This document shows, piece after piece, positions 11,860 through 21,524 of a stretch of DNA of 64,000 nucleotides. Each line of letters starts with the position of its first letter. Within the stretch, counting starts at the first letter, position 1. The translations under genes were made by a program, and so were the position numbers. The notes beneath the pieces are model-generated. The model was not told the origin of the DNA, did no database searches, and worked only from the letters and a program-made list of their open reading frames with translations. Source of the stretch: Imbricaverruca yamaguchii (taxonomy: Eukaryota > Arthropoda > Thecostraca > Neoverrucidae); assembly GCA_034440575.1 (NCBI GenBank), contig JAOTOL010001497.1:1249367-1313366 (forward strand), in the 5' to 3' direction.

Positions 11860-11998
11860 CAGCGTTAAAATCATGGTTCTTCGTTAGGTGCGAGATGTCA
11901 AATCGAGTACAGTAGGATGCAGACATTTGTACTGAAAATGTCATTTTAAAATACCCTTATGTCTTTGACGCTCAATTTTGAACTCGTTGAGTACCTGT
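11860..11998. mobile_element. Partial hAT-like MITE (one end)
   Basis: It begins CAGCGTTAAAATCATGG, followed by TTAGGTGCGAGATGTC. This matches the termini of the complete copies at 57647-58179 and 43644-44118. Similarity fades before the GGAGCC repeat at 12000. The other end was not found. Confidence 0.65.
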
Positions 11999-12002
11999 AA
12001 GG

Positions 12003-12205
12003 AGGGATGCGGAGCCGGAGCCGGAGCCACCGGGACATTTTACTCTGAGCCGGAATCGGAGCCGGAATCGGAGCCGGAGTCGGACCCGGAGCCGTCTCTT
12101 CGACTCCGAAAGAGGTGTAAATTAAACAAAGCTATCAAACATGAAATGAACACATTATACCTAGTATGGTATGGTATGGTATGGTATGGTATGGTATGGT
12201 ATGAA
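12003..12205. repeat. GGAGCC hexamer tract and (ATGGT)n microsatellite
   Basis: GGAGCC/GGAATC hexamers at 12008-12095, then eight to nine ATGGT pentamers at 12163-12202. The sequence between them looks unique. Confidence 0.85.
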
Positions 12206-12932
12206 AACGCATTTTTAAAAGCCAAAATGTTTAAAGACGAGTAACTTGTAAATAATATCATCATCAAAATATCATCAAATATTTGTAGAATAACCAATAA
12301 CGATATTCTACCCTCAGTAGTCGTTGTTCAATCATCAACGGGTTGTACCTTATTAGAGATGAGGTCAAACATTACAATTTACAACAATTGTGTTTCTTGG
12401 ACCGTTCACGGGATGGGGAGTGTTGTTGATTCGAGTCTCCCCTCTTCTGAAAGTGCCACATTCCACCCTGCTTCGAGAATAATTTGTCGCTGCATGACAC
12501 ACTTCATGTTTCATGACAACGATGGAAAACCGTACGCTTCGACGCACTGCTGGACAGGAATTTGGCCAACTCGATGCGAAACCGGCGCCAGCACTGCCAA
12601 GGGGGTCAACTAAGTATTCTGGATACCGGGTCATAGCCTCACCCTCAAACAGCACCAGACTACAATGTGGGAAACTCTAGAAGCGGTTCGGCGAAACAGG
12701 GCCAACGATAAGCGAATACTGGGCCACACCGAGACGACCACCCCACACAGCTGCTCCTCGCTGGCCCAGCCGAGCACCGCCGAGATAACTACGGCCGGCG
12801 CACCGTCTCGCGTCAACACTCCACTGCGAGTTGAGTGGCGGCGCCGGACGGACTCGTCTCCACTCCACTGCTGGCCGCCCTCCGGCGCCTGCCGCCGCGG
12901 GGATCGACAGACGAAGCTGGCTCTCGTCACTG
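12206..12932. other. Inter-exon spacer
   Basis: AT-rich to about 12620, then GC-rich towards the exon. It would be the 3' UTR or downstream region of the 12933 exon. No further feature is recognised. Confidence 0.5.
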
Positions 12933-13258
12933 CTACCACGGCGTGGTCTGGCCAGCCGACGGCGGCGGGGGCGGGGGCGGGGGCGGGGGCGGTGGCGCCT
13001 CTGCCGACGGCGCGGCCGGCAGCGGCGGCAGCGGCGGCAGCAGCGGCGGCGCGCGCGGCACCAGCGTCTCCGACACGCCGTGCACATTGCGCAGGTGGCT
13101 GATGAGCTCGTAGCGGCGCGACAGGACGCGGCCGCACAGCCGGCAGGTGGTGTGGCCCAGGTGGAGCAGCCGGTGGTGCGCCAGCGCAGAGTTGGACCGG
13201 TACTGGCGGCCGCACACGCCGCACGTCGGCCGCCGCGCCGCCGCCGCCGCCGCCGCCG
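12933..13258 (-). CDS. Alternative terminal exon with C2H2 finger pair and polyproline tail (10th)
   Basis: The acceptor is gcgtgatttcag|CG at 13259, phase 1; the junction codon is GCG (Ala). An alanine run (GCG repeats) leads into finger 1 (CGVCGRQY...HRLLH), linker LGHTT and finger 2 (CRLCGRVL...HLRNVH). The tail is rich in Pro and Leu, with 12 consecutive prolines near the end, and stops at TAG 12933-12935. Polyproline can bind SH3, WW or EVH1 domains, but no partner can be named. The tail resembles that of the 15170-15489 exon. Contacts read S,S,A,H and R,Y,E,S. Confidence 0.91.
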
Positions 13259-13439
13259 CTGAAATCACGCACAGCACGGCTTCAGCGACGCGCCGGCGAC
13301 ACCGACCTCCTGCCGGCGGCCGGCGGCCGGCCGACACGTCAAAGGCACCTGGCGGGCCGGCCGCCGGCGGCACCGTCCGACTGACAGGGCCAGCCCTACT
13401 GCTGGGTCCGACCTCGGTCCGGGGTGGTGTCCGACCTCA

Positions 13440-13605
13440 CTGCCGGAGGTCACGCTCAACTGCCGGTGGTGGCCCTACTGCCGGTGGTGGCCCTCCTGCC
13501 GGTGGTGGCCCTACTGCCGGAGGTGGCCCTCCTGCCGGTGGTGGCCCTACTGCCGGTGGTGGCCATACTGCTGGGGGTACTGCTCGGCGTCACTGTCGGA
13601 AGTAC
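13440..13605. repeat. 18-bp (36-bp higher-order) minisatellite
   Basis: GCCGGTGGTGGCCCTACT/CCT units alternate in ACT and CCT versions, giving a 36-bp higher-order period. Confidence 0.88.
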
Positions 13606-14035
13606 GGCCCGCCTGCCAGCAGTGGCTATCCTGTTGGGAGTACGGCCCGCCTGCCAGCAGTGGCCCTCCTGTTGGGAGTACAGCCCGCCTACCAGCAGTG
13701 GCCCTCCTGTTGGGAGTACAGCCCGCCTGCCAGCAGTGGCCCTCCTGTTGGGAGTACAGCCCGCCTGCCAGCAGTGGCCCTCCTGTTGGGAGTACGGCCC
13801 GCCTGCCAGCAGTGGCCCTCCTGTTGGGAGTACAGCCCGCCCGCCAGCAGTGGCCCTCCTGTTGGGAGTACGGCCCGCCTGCCAGCAGTGGCCCTCCTGT
13901 TGGGAGTACAGCCCGCCCGCCAGCAGTGGCCCTCCTGTTGGGAGTACGGCCCGCCTGCCAGCAGTGGCCCTCCTGTTGGGAGTACAGCCCACCTGCCAGC
14001 AATGGCCCTCCTGTTGGGAGTGCCGCTCGGCCTCG
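13606..14035. repeat. 38-bp minisatellite, about 11 copies
   Basis: CTCCTGTTGGGAGTACAG occurs every 38 bp (for example at 13631, 13669 and 13707). It follows the 18-bp array directly. Both lie upstream of the 13258 acceptor and downstream of the 15170 stop. Confidence 0.94.
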
Positions 14036-15169
14036 CTGCCAGTTCAGCTCGGCTGTCTCCCGGACAGTGCATCGGTGTGCCCGCCGTCGCGACAGACTTC
14101 ACCCAGCTGACTGAGCCAGCAGCACGCCGGAGCTGACACCAGCCGAGCAACTACAGCCGTGCTCAGGGCCCCACTGTGGGCCCCCGTTCAGTTCCGAAGC
14201 CGTTCGCACTCGGGCAATAGCGCCGCTGAAGCATCCATCAGCTAGGGAACTTAGTACAGTATTCGTCGCTTCATCGGTGAACAGCAGAAATTAGAAAAGA
14301 GAAACCATAGTGAACGCCGACGTAGGACACTAAACCGATCAACATCAATTTTTTCCCGTGAAAATAGACATTCGCTTCCTCTTTCGTCACCAGACATTCG
14401 ACCATGAGTCCACGGTATTGCCAGTATAGTTAGCGTTTGCATTGTATTGTCTCGAAATGCCAAAAATACCCCGATTAATACTGCCCAGTCAATGTATTAT
14501 CCCGAAAAGAATATCAGCAGAAGAGTACAACACTCATTGTTTGTTGGGATACAGGATCCAGGGAAGACGCAAAATCGTTGTACAGCATGGGACACCAGAC
14601 TATTTGTCGCTACAGCTAAGATTTCGGAGAAAAGGCACCACCCGATATCGTACCACGGTTACAGACCATGTGGAGGTAGCACGAGCGGTGATGTCACCAC
14701 CCCGTGTGACTCCTGGCTTCATCGCTGTGATAATTTAGCACATGTCAGTACATTTGGACCAACAATGTCTGCATCCCATAAGGAATTTGCGAAAGGATAA
14801 TAATAGACTGCATATGCTCCTTGGATGACAGAATTAAACTGCCAGATATGTTCAAAGATGCAACAACCGCAAGTTAGCTTCAGAAAAAGAAAACACTCCA
14901 ACTTCACAGCACGGCCATGCTCTGAATGCGTATCCCAAAATTACGACAACGTCACCATCTCAACACACGACTGCAACACCTCGCACCGGCCAAGGCCCGG
15001 TCCACCTGAGCGCGCCACGCACTGTCCACACGTGTCGGAGCACTGTCGAGAGCGTCTCGTCGGCCGTCCCAGGGGCGGCGACAGCGGGCAGGACGCCGAC
15101 CGGCCGGGGCACCGCCGGTCCGCTCCACTCAGGTCCCGGGACCTGGCGGCGACACGCCACCTCTCCCCA
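14036..15169. other. Inter-exon spacer
   Basis: No exon, tandem repeat or transposon domain is recognised. Composition shifts to AT-rich between 14230 and 14960. Confidence 0.5.
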
Positions 15170-15489
15170 TCACTGCGGCGGCGGCGGCGGCAGGGGCGGC
15201 AGGGTCGGCGGCAGGGTCGGCAGCGCCAGCAGCGGAGCCGGCTGAGCAGCCGGGGGCGGCAGCAGCTCCGGGTGCTGGGTGATGATGTGGCTGTGCAGCT
15301 GGCCGGTGCGACTGAGCACCTTGCCGCACGCGTGACACGTCGTCTCGCCGCGGTGCACCTTCATGTGGTGCATCAGCGACGTGTCGTACTTGAACGTTTT
15401 GCCGCAGAGGCGGCAGAGGTGGCGCGGCGGCGCGGTGGCCAGCGCGCCGCGCACCACCGCCGACAGCCCGCGCACCGCCAGGACCGCCG
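15170..15489 (-). CDS. Alternative terminal exon with C2H2 finger pair and Pro/Leu tail (9th)
   Basis: The acceptor is gtgcccggcag|CG at 15490, phase 1, junction Ala. About 24 residues precede finger 1 (CRLCGKTF...HMKVH). The linker is RGETT and finger 2 is CHACGKVL...HIITQH. The remaining ~35 residues form a Pro/Leu/Ala tail ending PPPPPQ, with TGA at 15170-15172. Contacts read Y,T,S,H and R,G,Q,S. The tail shares the LPPLPP style of the neighbouring 12933-13258 exon, which suggests common descent or parallel simple-sequence growth. Confidence 0.91.
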
Positions 15490-16073
15490 CTGCCGGGCAC
15501 ACGGACACCAGTTCAGCCGGCGGTCCGGCCCGCGCACAGCCTCCACAGCATGCAACGTCCACAGCGCACAACGTCCACCGCCACAGACACGCCGACAGAG
15601 CCGGTCGGCGGCCACACGGGCCAGAGCGCTAAGACTGCAGACCATGTACGGTGGAGGTCACTGGACACCTTCACGTAGCCTTCGGCCATCACCAGAGGTC
15701 ATGACATGAGTCAATCGTCGTATTTTTTAAATGCTGGACCGCTAGGCACGTATGATCTACTTCCGACAGCCAACATTTGATTGTCGACAGGTGAAGCGAC
15801 GATTCCCCCGATACCGTACGGCTTCACGACGCTGGCGATACTCCGAGCCAACCAGAGACGGGTTGTACAGGATAGACGGCGGTCCAGCGGGCACGACGCA
15901 GATGCCACCCGTGCAAACTGCGCAGAGCCTCGACGGCTGTAGACTGGCCGCCAGTCGCGCAGACGGGTAAGCTGAGCCCACAGGCGCCACTATAGGCCAC
16001 AGATGACATTAAGCTGCATGTGCGATATCACCTGAAATACAGTACGCGTCGCCTTTTCAAGACATCAACGCAG
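15490..16073. other. Inter-exon spacer
   Basis: No repeat family or exon is recognised. It would carry the 3' UTR of the next exon upstream. Confidence 0.5.
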
Positions 16074-16522
16074 TTAAGATGGCCGTGGTGTGATATTATA
16101 GGACGACTGCGCGTGGCTGTCATATCCAGCTGACGACTGCGCGTGGCTGCCATATCCAGCTGACGACTGCGCGTGGGTGTCATATCCAGCTGACGACTGC
16201 GCGTGGCTGCCATATCCAGCTGACGACTGCGCGTGGCTGCCATATCCAGCTGACGGCCGCGCGTGGCTGCCATGTCCAGCCGACGACTGGACCCCATCAC
16301 CAGCCAGTCCGATGCCGTGCACGGCGCGTAAGTGGTCGCGCATGTTGCCCTTGCGCGAGTACACCCGCCGGCACACGGGACAGGCGGTCTCGCCGCGGTG
16401 CAGGCTCCCGTGGTGAATCAGCGAGGAACGCATCGCGAACGACTTGTCGCACTCTCGGCAAGCGAACGTCTTGGGCGCCGACCGGCGGAGCCTGACCGAC
16501 GCCGGCCACATGACAGAAACAC
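16074..16522 (-). CDS. Alternative terminal exon with C2H2 finger pair and decapeptide-repeat tail (8th)
   Basis: The acceptor is tctctgcctgtag|GT at 16523, phase 1, junction Gly; this is a strong pyrimidine-rich site. About 20 residues lead to finger 1 (CRECDKSF...HGSLH), linker RGETA and finger 2 (CPVCRRVY...HLRAVH). The rest is a tail of about six SAGYGSHAQS-type decapeptides, encoded by a 30-bp minisatellite at about 16100-16280, ending at TAA 16074-16076. The unit length keeps the frame. The Ser/Gly/Tyr/Gln-rich tail resembles low-complexity activation or condensation domains in composition only. Contacts read M,S,S,H and R,G,N,D. Confidence 0.9.
16100..16285. repeat. 30-bp coding minisatellite
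   Basis: Six copies of a unit containing GACTGCGCGTGGCTGCCATA, all inside the open frame of the minus-strand finger exon. Confidence 0.95.
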
Positions 16523-17082
16523 CTACAGGCAGAGACACGGGTGCCAAGTCAACAAGGTGGCCGCGCGCTCCGTCTGCCATCTACCGGTCGGTGGCGTACT
16601 GCAGGTTTACCACATCCCCGCAGTGAAATACGCCATCTTCAAGAATGTCTCGCGATTACCATGTACCAGTTCATGCTGAGAGAGGAAGCTTAGTTATTGG
16701 AGCAGTGTATGTGCAGAGTCCACTTACACCACCAAGGAGGCCCGTTCGACTGTGTGCCCGTTTTTGGTTTTCAGGCAGTAGCCGAGCCCATTCACCCGAA
16801 CAATATTCCACTCTACTTGTGATCTGGGCTTCCCACCTGACACCTCATGGATGACCGGGAACGACAAAACACGAACAAAATAAACCGCCGGGGGTGGCCT
16901 GTCTAAAACAAATTGCATTCGGTTGCTATTTGAGTTTTATGGCGCCAAACACCAAACAAGTTGCATTTGTGGAACCGTAGTTGTGATGGACACTTCGATT
17001 GAGAAGACTGCGATGCACTTTTAATTTCCAGCAAGGGTTGAGACCACATGAATGTTCCCAGAGCGCTTCCGGGTTATCGGCC
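16523..17082. other. Spacer with one SINE-tail fragment
   Basis: The stretch ggttgctatttgagttttatggcgc at 16920-16945 matches the repeated tail seen elsewhere in the window. Nothing else is recognised. Confidence 0.5.
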
Positions 17083-17084
17083 CG

Positions 17085-17305
17085 ACAGGCGCTCTGAGAC
17101 CCTTGGGCTGCCGGGCCTGTGGGCTGCCGGACGTGTGGGCTGTCGGGCCTGTGGGCTACGGGCCTGTAGGCTGCCGGGCCTGGTGGCTGCCGGGCCTGTG
17201 GGCCCCGGGCCTGTAGGCTGCCGGGCCTGTGGGCTGCCGGGCCTGTGGGCTCCGGGCCTGTGGGCTGTCGGGCCTGTGGGCTGCCGGGCCTGTGGGCATC
17301 CGAGT
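17085..17305. repeat. 17-bp minisatellite
   Basis: GGGCTGCCGGGCCTGTG units, about 13 copies with small variants. Confidence 0.92.
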
Positions 17306-19226
17306 CGGGGCTGGGATCGGGTAGGCCCTTGATGCAAATCAACCGCGAGCGGTGGTTGATGTGGATATGGTGAGAAGGCATGTGCTGCATTAAATTTCCA
17401 CACGCCATGCGAGGTAGGGCGGGATGTGATTGGTCACCTCTTCCTCCGCTCGCAGTTCTTGTAGCTGCGAAACACTTTGATTCAACTAATGAGTGCATCA
17501 ATCTGAACTACGTGGATTTTCGACCCTGAGGGTTTGTTATATAAGTACAATTCAAGCTCAAAATGAAAAGCAAGTTCATCATGCATATCGTTGTCGGATA
17601 GAACTCGTCAAGAAAATTGCACGAGCCGGTCAATTGATCTTCACGAAATCCAAGGTGTTTAGAATCAAATTGCTTTGCATCGACGGGGAAGCCCGGGAAC
17701 GACCGAGCGCCGCTTTGACGATATTGGAAGGAGTGCCCACCATGACCAGACGATTGGACACTGGTGGTGCCGTCGTTATCGCCATCATCTCTCAACTTGC
17801 AAACCGGTCACGAAAGTTGGATTCATCGGCGTCGCAGACCTATATTGAGGTAGGAATCCGCTCCACCAGATGGTGGGTCGCGCAGGTGCTTCCAACTGGA
17901 CGCTCCACTTCAGCGTACAGTCGTGACAACTCTAGCCGCCTGCATCCCAGAGCTTCCAATTCCGACCACAGTTTCCGACACGCAACTCGGCATTCGAAAG
18001 TGTACTTCTCGATACTACTACAGAACACGATGCATGCACACATCTAACACTATGATTGGTTGTAGATTGCAACCGTCGCTTATAAAACAGCATGACACAT
18101 TGTAATACAACCTACTGCAAGCCCGCACAGGATCATGTCACGAACACTTGTTCCCGTAAGCCGAGGCAGCACACTTCTTCAAAATATTAGAAACGCTGTA
18201 GAACAAAACCCTGCACATTTTGTAGCCGCAGGTATGACACAAACAAAACTAACACACGATCTAACATGACAATATACATCCCAAGGAACACGCCGGATGT
18301 TTCCACCAGTGTCACCAACCTAGCAATCATGCACGCAGCAGCTTTAGGACAGACCCGGGCCTGCTCGTGCCGCAGAAGCCGGTGCGCCGCCGTCAGTACA
18401 GCGGAAACCATCGCCGTCAACGTGTTCACGCCTGGGGCTACACCACACCGGGTCACGCACGTGTTCAGTGGAGGCTGGCCTGTCAGATGGCCACGCCGCC
18501 GGACCCGTCAGACAGCCGCGGCCGCACACCTGGCGAGCGACGGCCGGACACGCTGCACGTGTGGCGACGTGGTGCCTCCAGCCGGTCATCCGTCGCCACT
18601 GACGCAGCCCCCCCCCGCGGTCTGGCCCACACAGCAATGCCCCCGTCACGACTCACACAGTCCCCCGCGGCTACAGCGCAGCCGACGTAGTCGGAGAGAG
18701 GACGGCGCCTGTGTCCGGACGACGAGCTACCCATCTGCACGCACAGGTGCAGAACGACACGGCACCCATCGGCCAGGAGTGCATCCCAATTCGCGGCACA
18801 CATCAGCGCTGTTCACTTTGTGCCGCTCAAAACGGCACTGGATGCTCGCGAAGACCGAGTCATCACCAACTGTGTCAGAAACACATGCCCGCTCGACACT
18901 TCCGGCACAGAGTCGGGGCCACCGACGGCGGCGGCGCCTTCCATGACAGCACCTGCCCCACCTATCCCACATGGCCATCAGCATCGCCGCCACCCGGCTT
19001 TTGATTGCACCGGCGTCATGCCATAACCTGGACTGCCTGATCCCATCAGAACCGATCAAACTTGGCAACGTGCCGCTTAGAGCAGGAGTACCTTCCGTGC
19101 ATAACTAGGACGCCTTCCAGATGTCTGGCCCGCGCCTGGTGCTGGTCGGAGGCCTTCACCTGCCGCCGGTACCAGTCGGCAGCCCCGCCGGCCTGTCGTG
19201 CCGATCCACACCCAGCGATCTAGTGA
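17306..19226. other. Inter-exon spacer, 1.9 kb
   Basis: No finger pair with valid spacing is found. GC-rich DNA at 18350-18800 has weak finger-like fragments on the minus strand that fail the C2H2 spacing (see rejected items). Confidence 0.5.
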
Positions 19227-19714
19227 TCACAGACTCTCGAACCAGCTCGGGTCGTCAGTAGGGCGGGCGGGCACGGTGACCGGCCGCTGGACGCGAGGGT
19301 GCTGAGGGCCAGGGTGCTGAGAACCAGGGTGCTGAGAACCAGGGTGCTGGGCGCCCGTGTGCTGGGCGCCGGGGTGCTGAGGGCCGGGGTGCTGAGGGCC
19401 CGGGTGCTGGGTGCCAGGGTGCTGGGCGCCCGGGTGCTGGGCGCCGGGGTGCTGAGCGCCGGGGTGCTGGACACCCGTGTGCTGGGTGCCAGGGTGCTGG
19501 GCGCCGGTGTGCTGGGCGCCGGTGTGCTGGGCGCCAGGGTGCTGGGCGCCTGGGTGCTGGGAGGCCATGTGAGCGGCCAGCACGGAGCGGCGGCTGTACA
19601 CCCGGCCGCAGATGGCGCAGCGCGTCAGGCCGCGGTGCACGGCCCGGTGGTGGCACAGACTCGACTTGAGCGCGAACGCCTGGCCGCACGTGTCGCACTG
19701 GTGCCGCGGCCGCC
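19227..19714 (-). CDS. Alternative terminal exon with C2H2 finger pair and pentapeptide-repeat tail (7th)
   Basis: The acceptor is tccggccggcag|GG at 19715, phase 1, junction Gly. Finger 1 is CDTCGQAF...HRAVH, the linker is RGLTR, and finger 2 is CAICGRVY...HMASQH. A tail of about 18 QHPGx/QHTGx pentapeptides follows, coded by a 15-bp minisatellite at about 19290-19560. A non-repetitive end stops at TGA 19227-19229. This is the longest finger exon. The His/Pro/Gly-rich tail has no recognised function. The acceptor lies inside a 66-bp tandem repeat, so the AG is present three times. Contacts read L,S,S,H and R,S,V,A. Confidence 0.9.
19290..19565. repeat. 15-bp coding minisatellite
   Basis: About 18 units of the type GGTGCTGGGCGCCGG, encoding the QHPGA-like pentapeptide array on the minus strand in frame with the fingers. 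Confidence 0.95.
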
Positions 19715-19930
19715 CTGCCGGCCGGACAGACAGTCACCATCGGACCAGCGGACAATCTGACCAGCGGACCACCGGCCGCCCTGCCGGCCGGACAGACAGT
19801 CACCATCGGACCAGCGGACAATCTGACCAGCGGACTACCGGCCGCCCTGCCGACCGGACAGACAGTCACCATCGGACCAGCGGACAATCTGACCAGCGGA
19901 CCACCGGCCGGACAGGCGGACCGGACAGGC
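19711..19930. repeat. 66-bp repeat that copies a splice acceptor
   Basis: CGCCCTGCCGGCCGGACAGA starts at 19711 and 19777, and a one-base variant starts at 19843, giving a 66-bp period. On the minus strand each copy carries the same CTGTC..GGCAG|GGCGGC acceptor as the exon at 19714. Confidence 0.93.
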
Positions 19931-20119
19931 CACCGCACACCTTGTCCACACGGCCGGCCAGCCCAACACCGGGACACACCGCCGCACCCTCCGGCACAGC
20001 GGCAGGGGCCATTGGCGGCATGACGGTCCGCTACACCACTGGTGACCGTGCCGTCAGCCCGGCCGTACAGGCGCACCGTCGCCACTGCGCGATGCCCGCC
20101 GTCGCGTGACCCGACGTGT

Positions 20120-20462
20120 GTGTGTGTGTTGGTGTTCCCAGCGCCAAGGACGTGCCAGGCCTCAGGCTGACGGCAGCAGCCAGTGACGGCGTTGGCCGGG
20201 TGTTGGCCGGGTGTTGGCCGGATGTGGGCCGGGTGTTGGCCGGGTGTTGGCCGGGTGTTGGCCGGGTATCCGCCGGGTGTTGGGCGGATTGGGCGGGGTG
20301 GGCCGGGTGTTGGCCGGGTGTTGGCCGGATGTGGGCCGGGTGTTGGCCGGGTGTTGGCCGGGTGTTGGCCGGGTGTGAGCCGGGTGTGAGCCGGATGTTG
20401 GCCAGGTGTCGGCCGGGTGTCGGCCGGGTGTCGGCCGGGTGTCGGCCGGGTGTTGGCCGCCA
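20120..20462. repeat. 12-bp minisatellite (GT repeat at its left edge)
   Basis: GGGTGTTGGCCG dodecamers with variants (gatgtgggcc, gggtgtcggcc) run from about 20193 to 20462. A short GT run lies at 20116-20130. The array starts 32 bp past the stop codon of the exon at 20494. Confidence 0.93.
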
Positions 20463-20493
20463 GCGGTGCCGTGACGCGTACCTGGGCGGGCGT

Positions 20494-20717
20494 CTAGCGC
20501 AGCGTGTACCCGGGGTGTCGCTGCAGCACGTGGCGACGCAGGCTGGGTCGGGTGCCGTACACGGCGCTACACACGGGACAGGTGGTGCGGCCGCGGTGAA
20601 TGGCGCGGTGGTGCTCCAGCGAGCCCTGGGTGAAGTCTCGGCCGCAGTCGGGGCACTGGACGCGGCCTGGCCGCGGTCTGCCCGCCGCGGCCAGCCAGAG
20701 CGCCGCCGGCCTGCCAC
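20494..20717 (-). CDS. Alternative terminal exon with C2H2 finger pair (6th); finger 1 one residue short
   Basis: The acceptor is ccctggccggtag|GT at 20718, phase 1, junction Gly. Finger 1 is CPDCGRDF...HRAIH with only 11 residues between the second Cys and first His; every sister exon has 12. The linker is RGRTT. Finger 2 is CPVCSAVY...HVLQRH with normal x12 spacing. It ends PGYTLR and TAG at 20494-20496. The missing residue falls at the start of the recognition helix, so finger 1 may bind DNA differently or serve another role. Reading frame and phase are otherwise intact. Confidence 0.88.
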
Positions 20718-21520
20718 CTACCGGCCAGGGCACACACTCAGCCGCCGGCCACCCGCGGCGGAGCTGCCGACTGCGCGGGTGTTAACACTCAGCCGCCGGC
20801 CACCCACCGCGGAGGGGTGACACCCCACGAGACCCGCGGCAGGCCGGAAACGGTGGACAGAGCAGGGCAGACGGGTGGGCCCCTCCAGATCGGGTGGCAC
20901 GGGGCGGCAGTCAGGCCAGGTGTAGCGCTCTGCCGGCAGAGCACGACGGGGCACGGAGGAGCGCTACACCTATGAGGGAGTTGTGGGGCGCGCGAATGCC
21001 GAGGCAGAGTGTGGACACAGCACAGCAGTCGGCTAGTGCGCCACCGCTGGACAAACAGGCATGCGAACCACCACAGTCGGCGCGAGTCCGGGGAGTTGAG
21101 GAGGGGATGGGGCGGGGGTCAAGAGGCGACAACCGGTCAGGAATGCAGGAAGTAGGGAGAAAGTAGGACTGTGCTAAGCGAATGAGCCTTTACCTATCCG
21201 ACCAGTCAATCAGTCGACAATAGAGCCGCGCTGCAATGCGACGATTCCGGTCATGTGGAACAGGAAGTCACAAGCACAGAAGCAAGACAAAAAATGGTCA
21301 AGCCAAATGAAAGCTAAAAACTAGCAATAGTTTCACTGCTTGGCGAGTAGATAGAGGTGGGGGAGGGGTGTTCTTTGACGTGTTTCTGTAAGGGTGACTA
21401 TTTGTTCCCTGTCCCAGTCCATCGGTGTCGAGTGTCGAGACGCCTCGTTCCCGCCTCTACTTCAGGTATGACATAAGGCACTATTGTGAGCGCCGGATGA
21501 GCTAGCGCAAGGGGACGGTC
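20718..21520. other. Inter-exon spacer
   Basis: Two short near-repeats of an ACACTCAGCCGCCGGCCACC segment lie at 20732-20808. Nothing else is recognised. Confidence 0.5.
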
Positions 21521-21524
21521 ATCG

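Noticed and set aside
18340..18800. Possible fourteenth finger exon
   Set aside because: Minus-strand pieces such as HTCSVSGR and VCGRGC look finger-like, but no frame has C-x2-C-x12-H-x3-H and no finger pair follows. At best it is a decayed exon.
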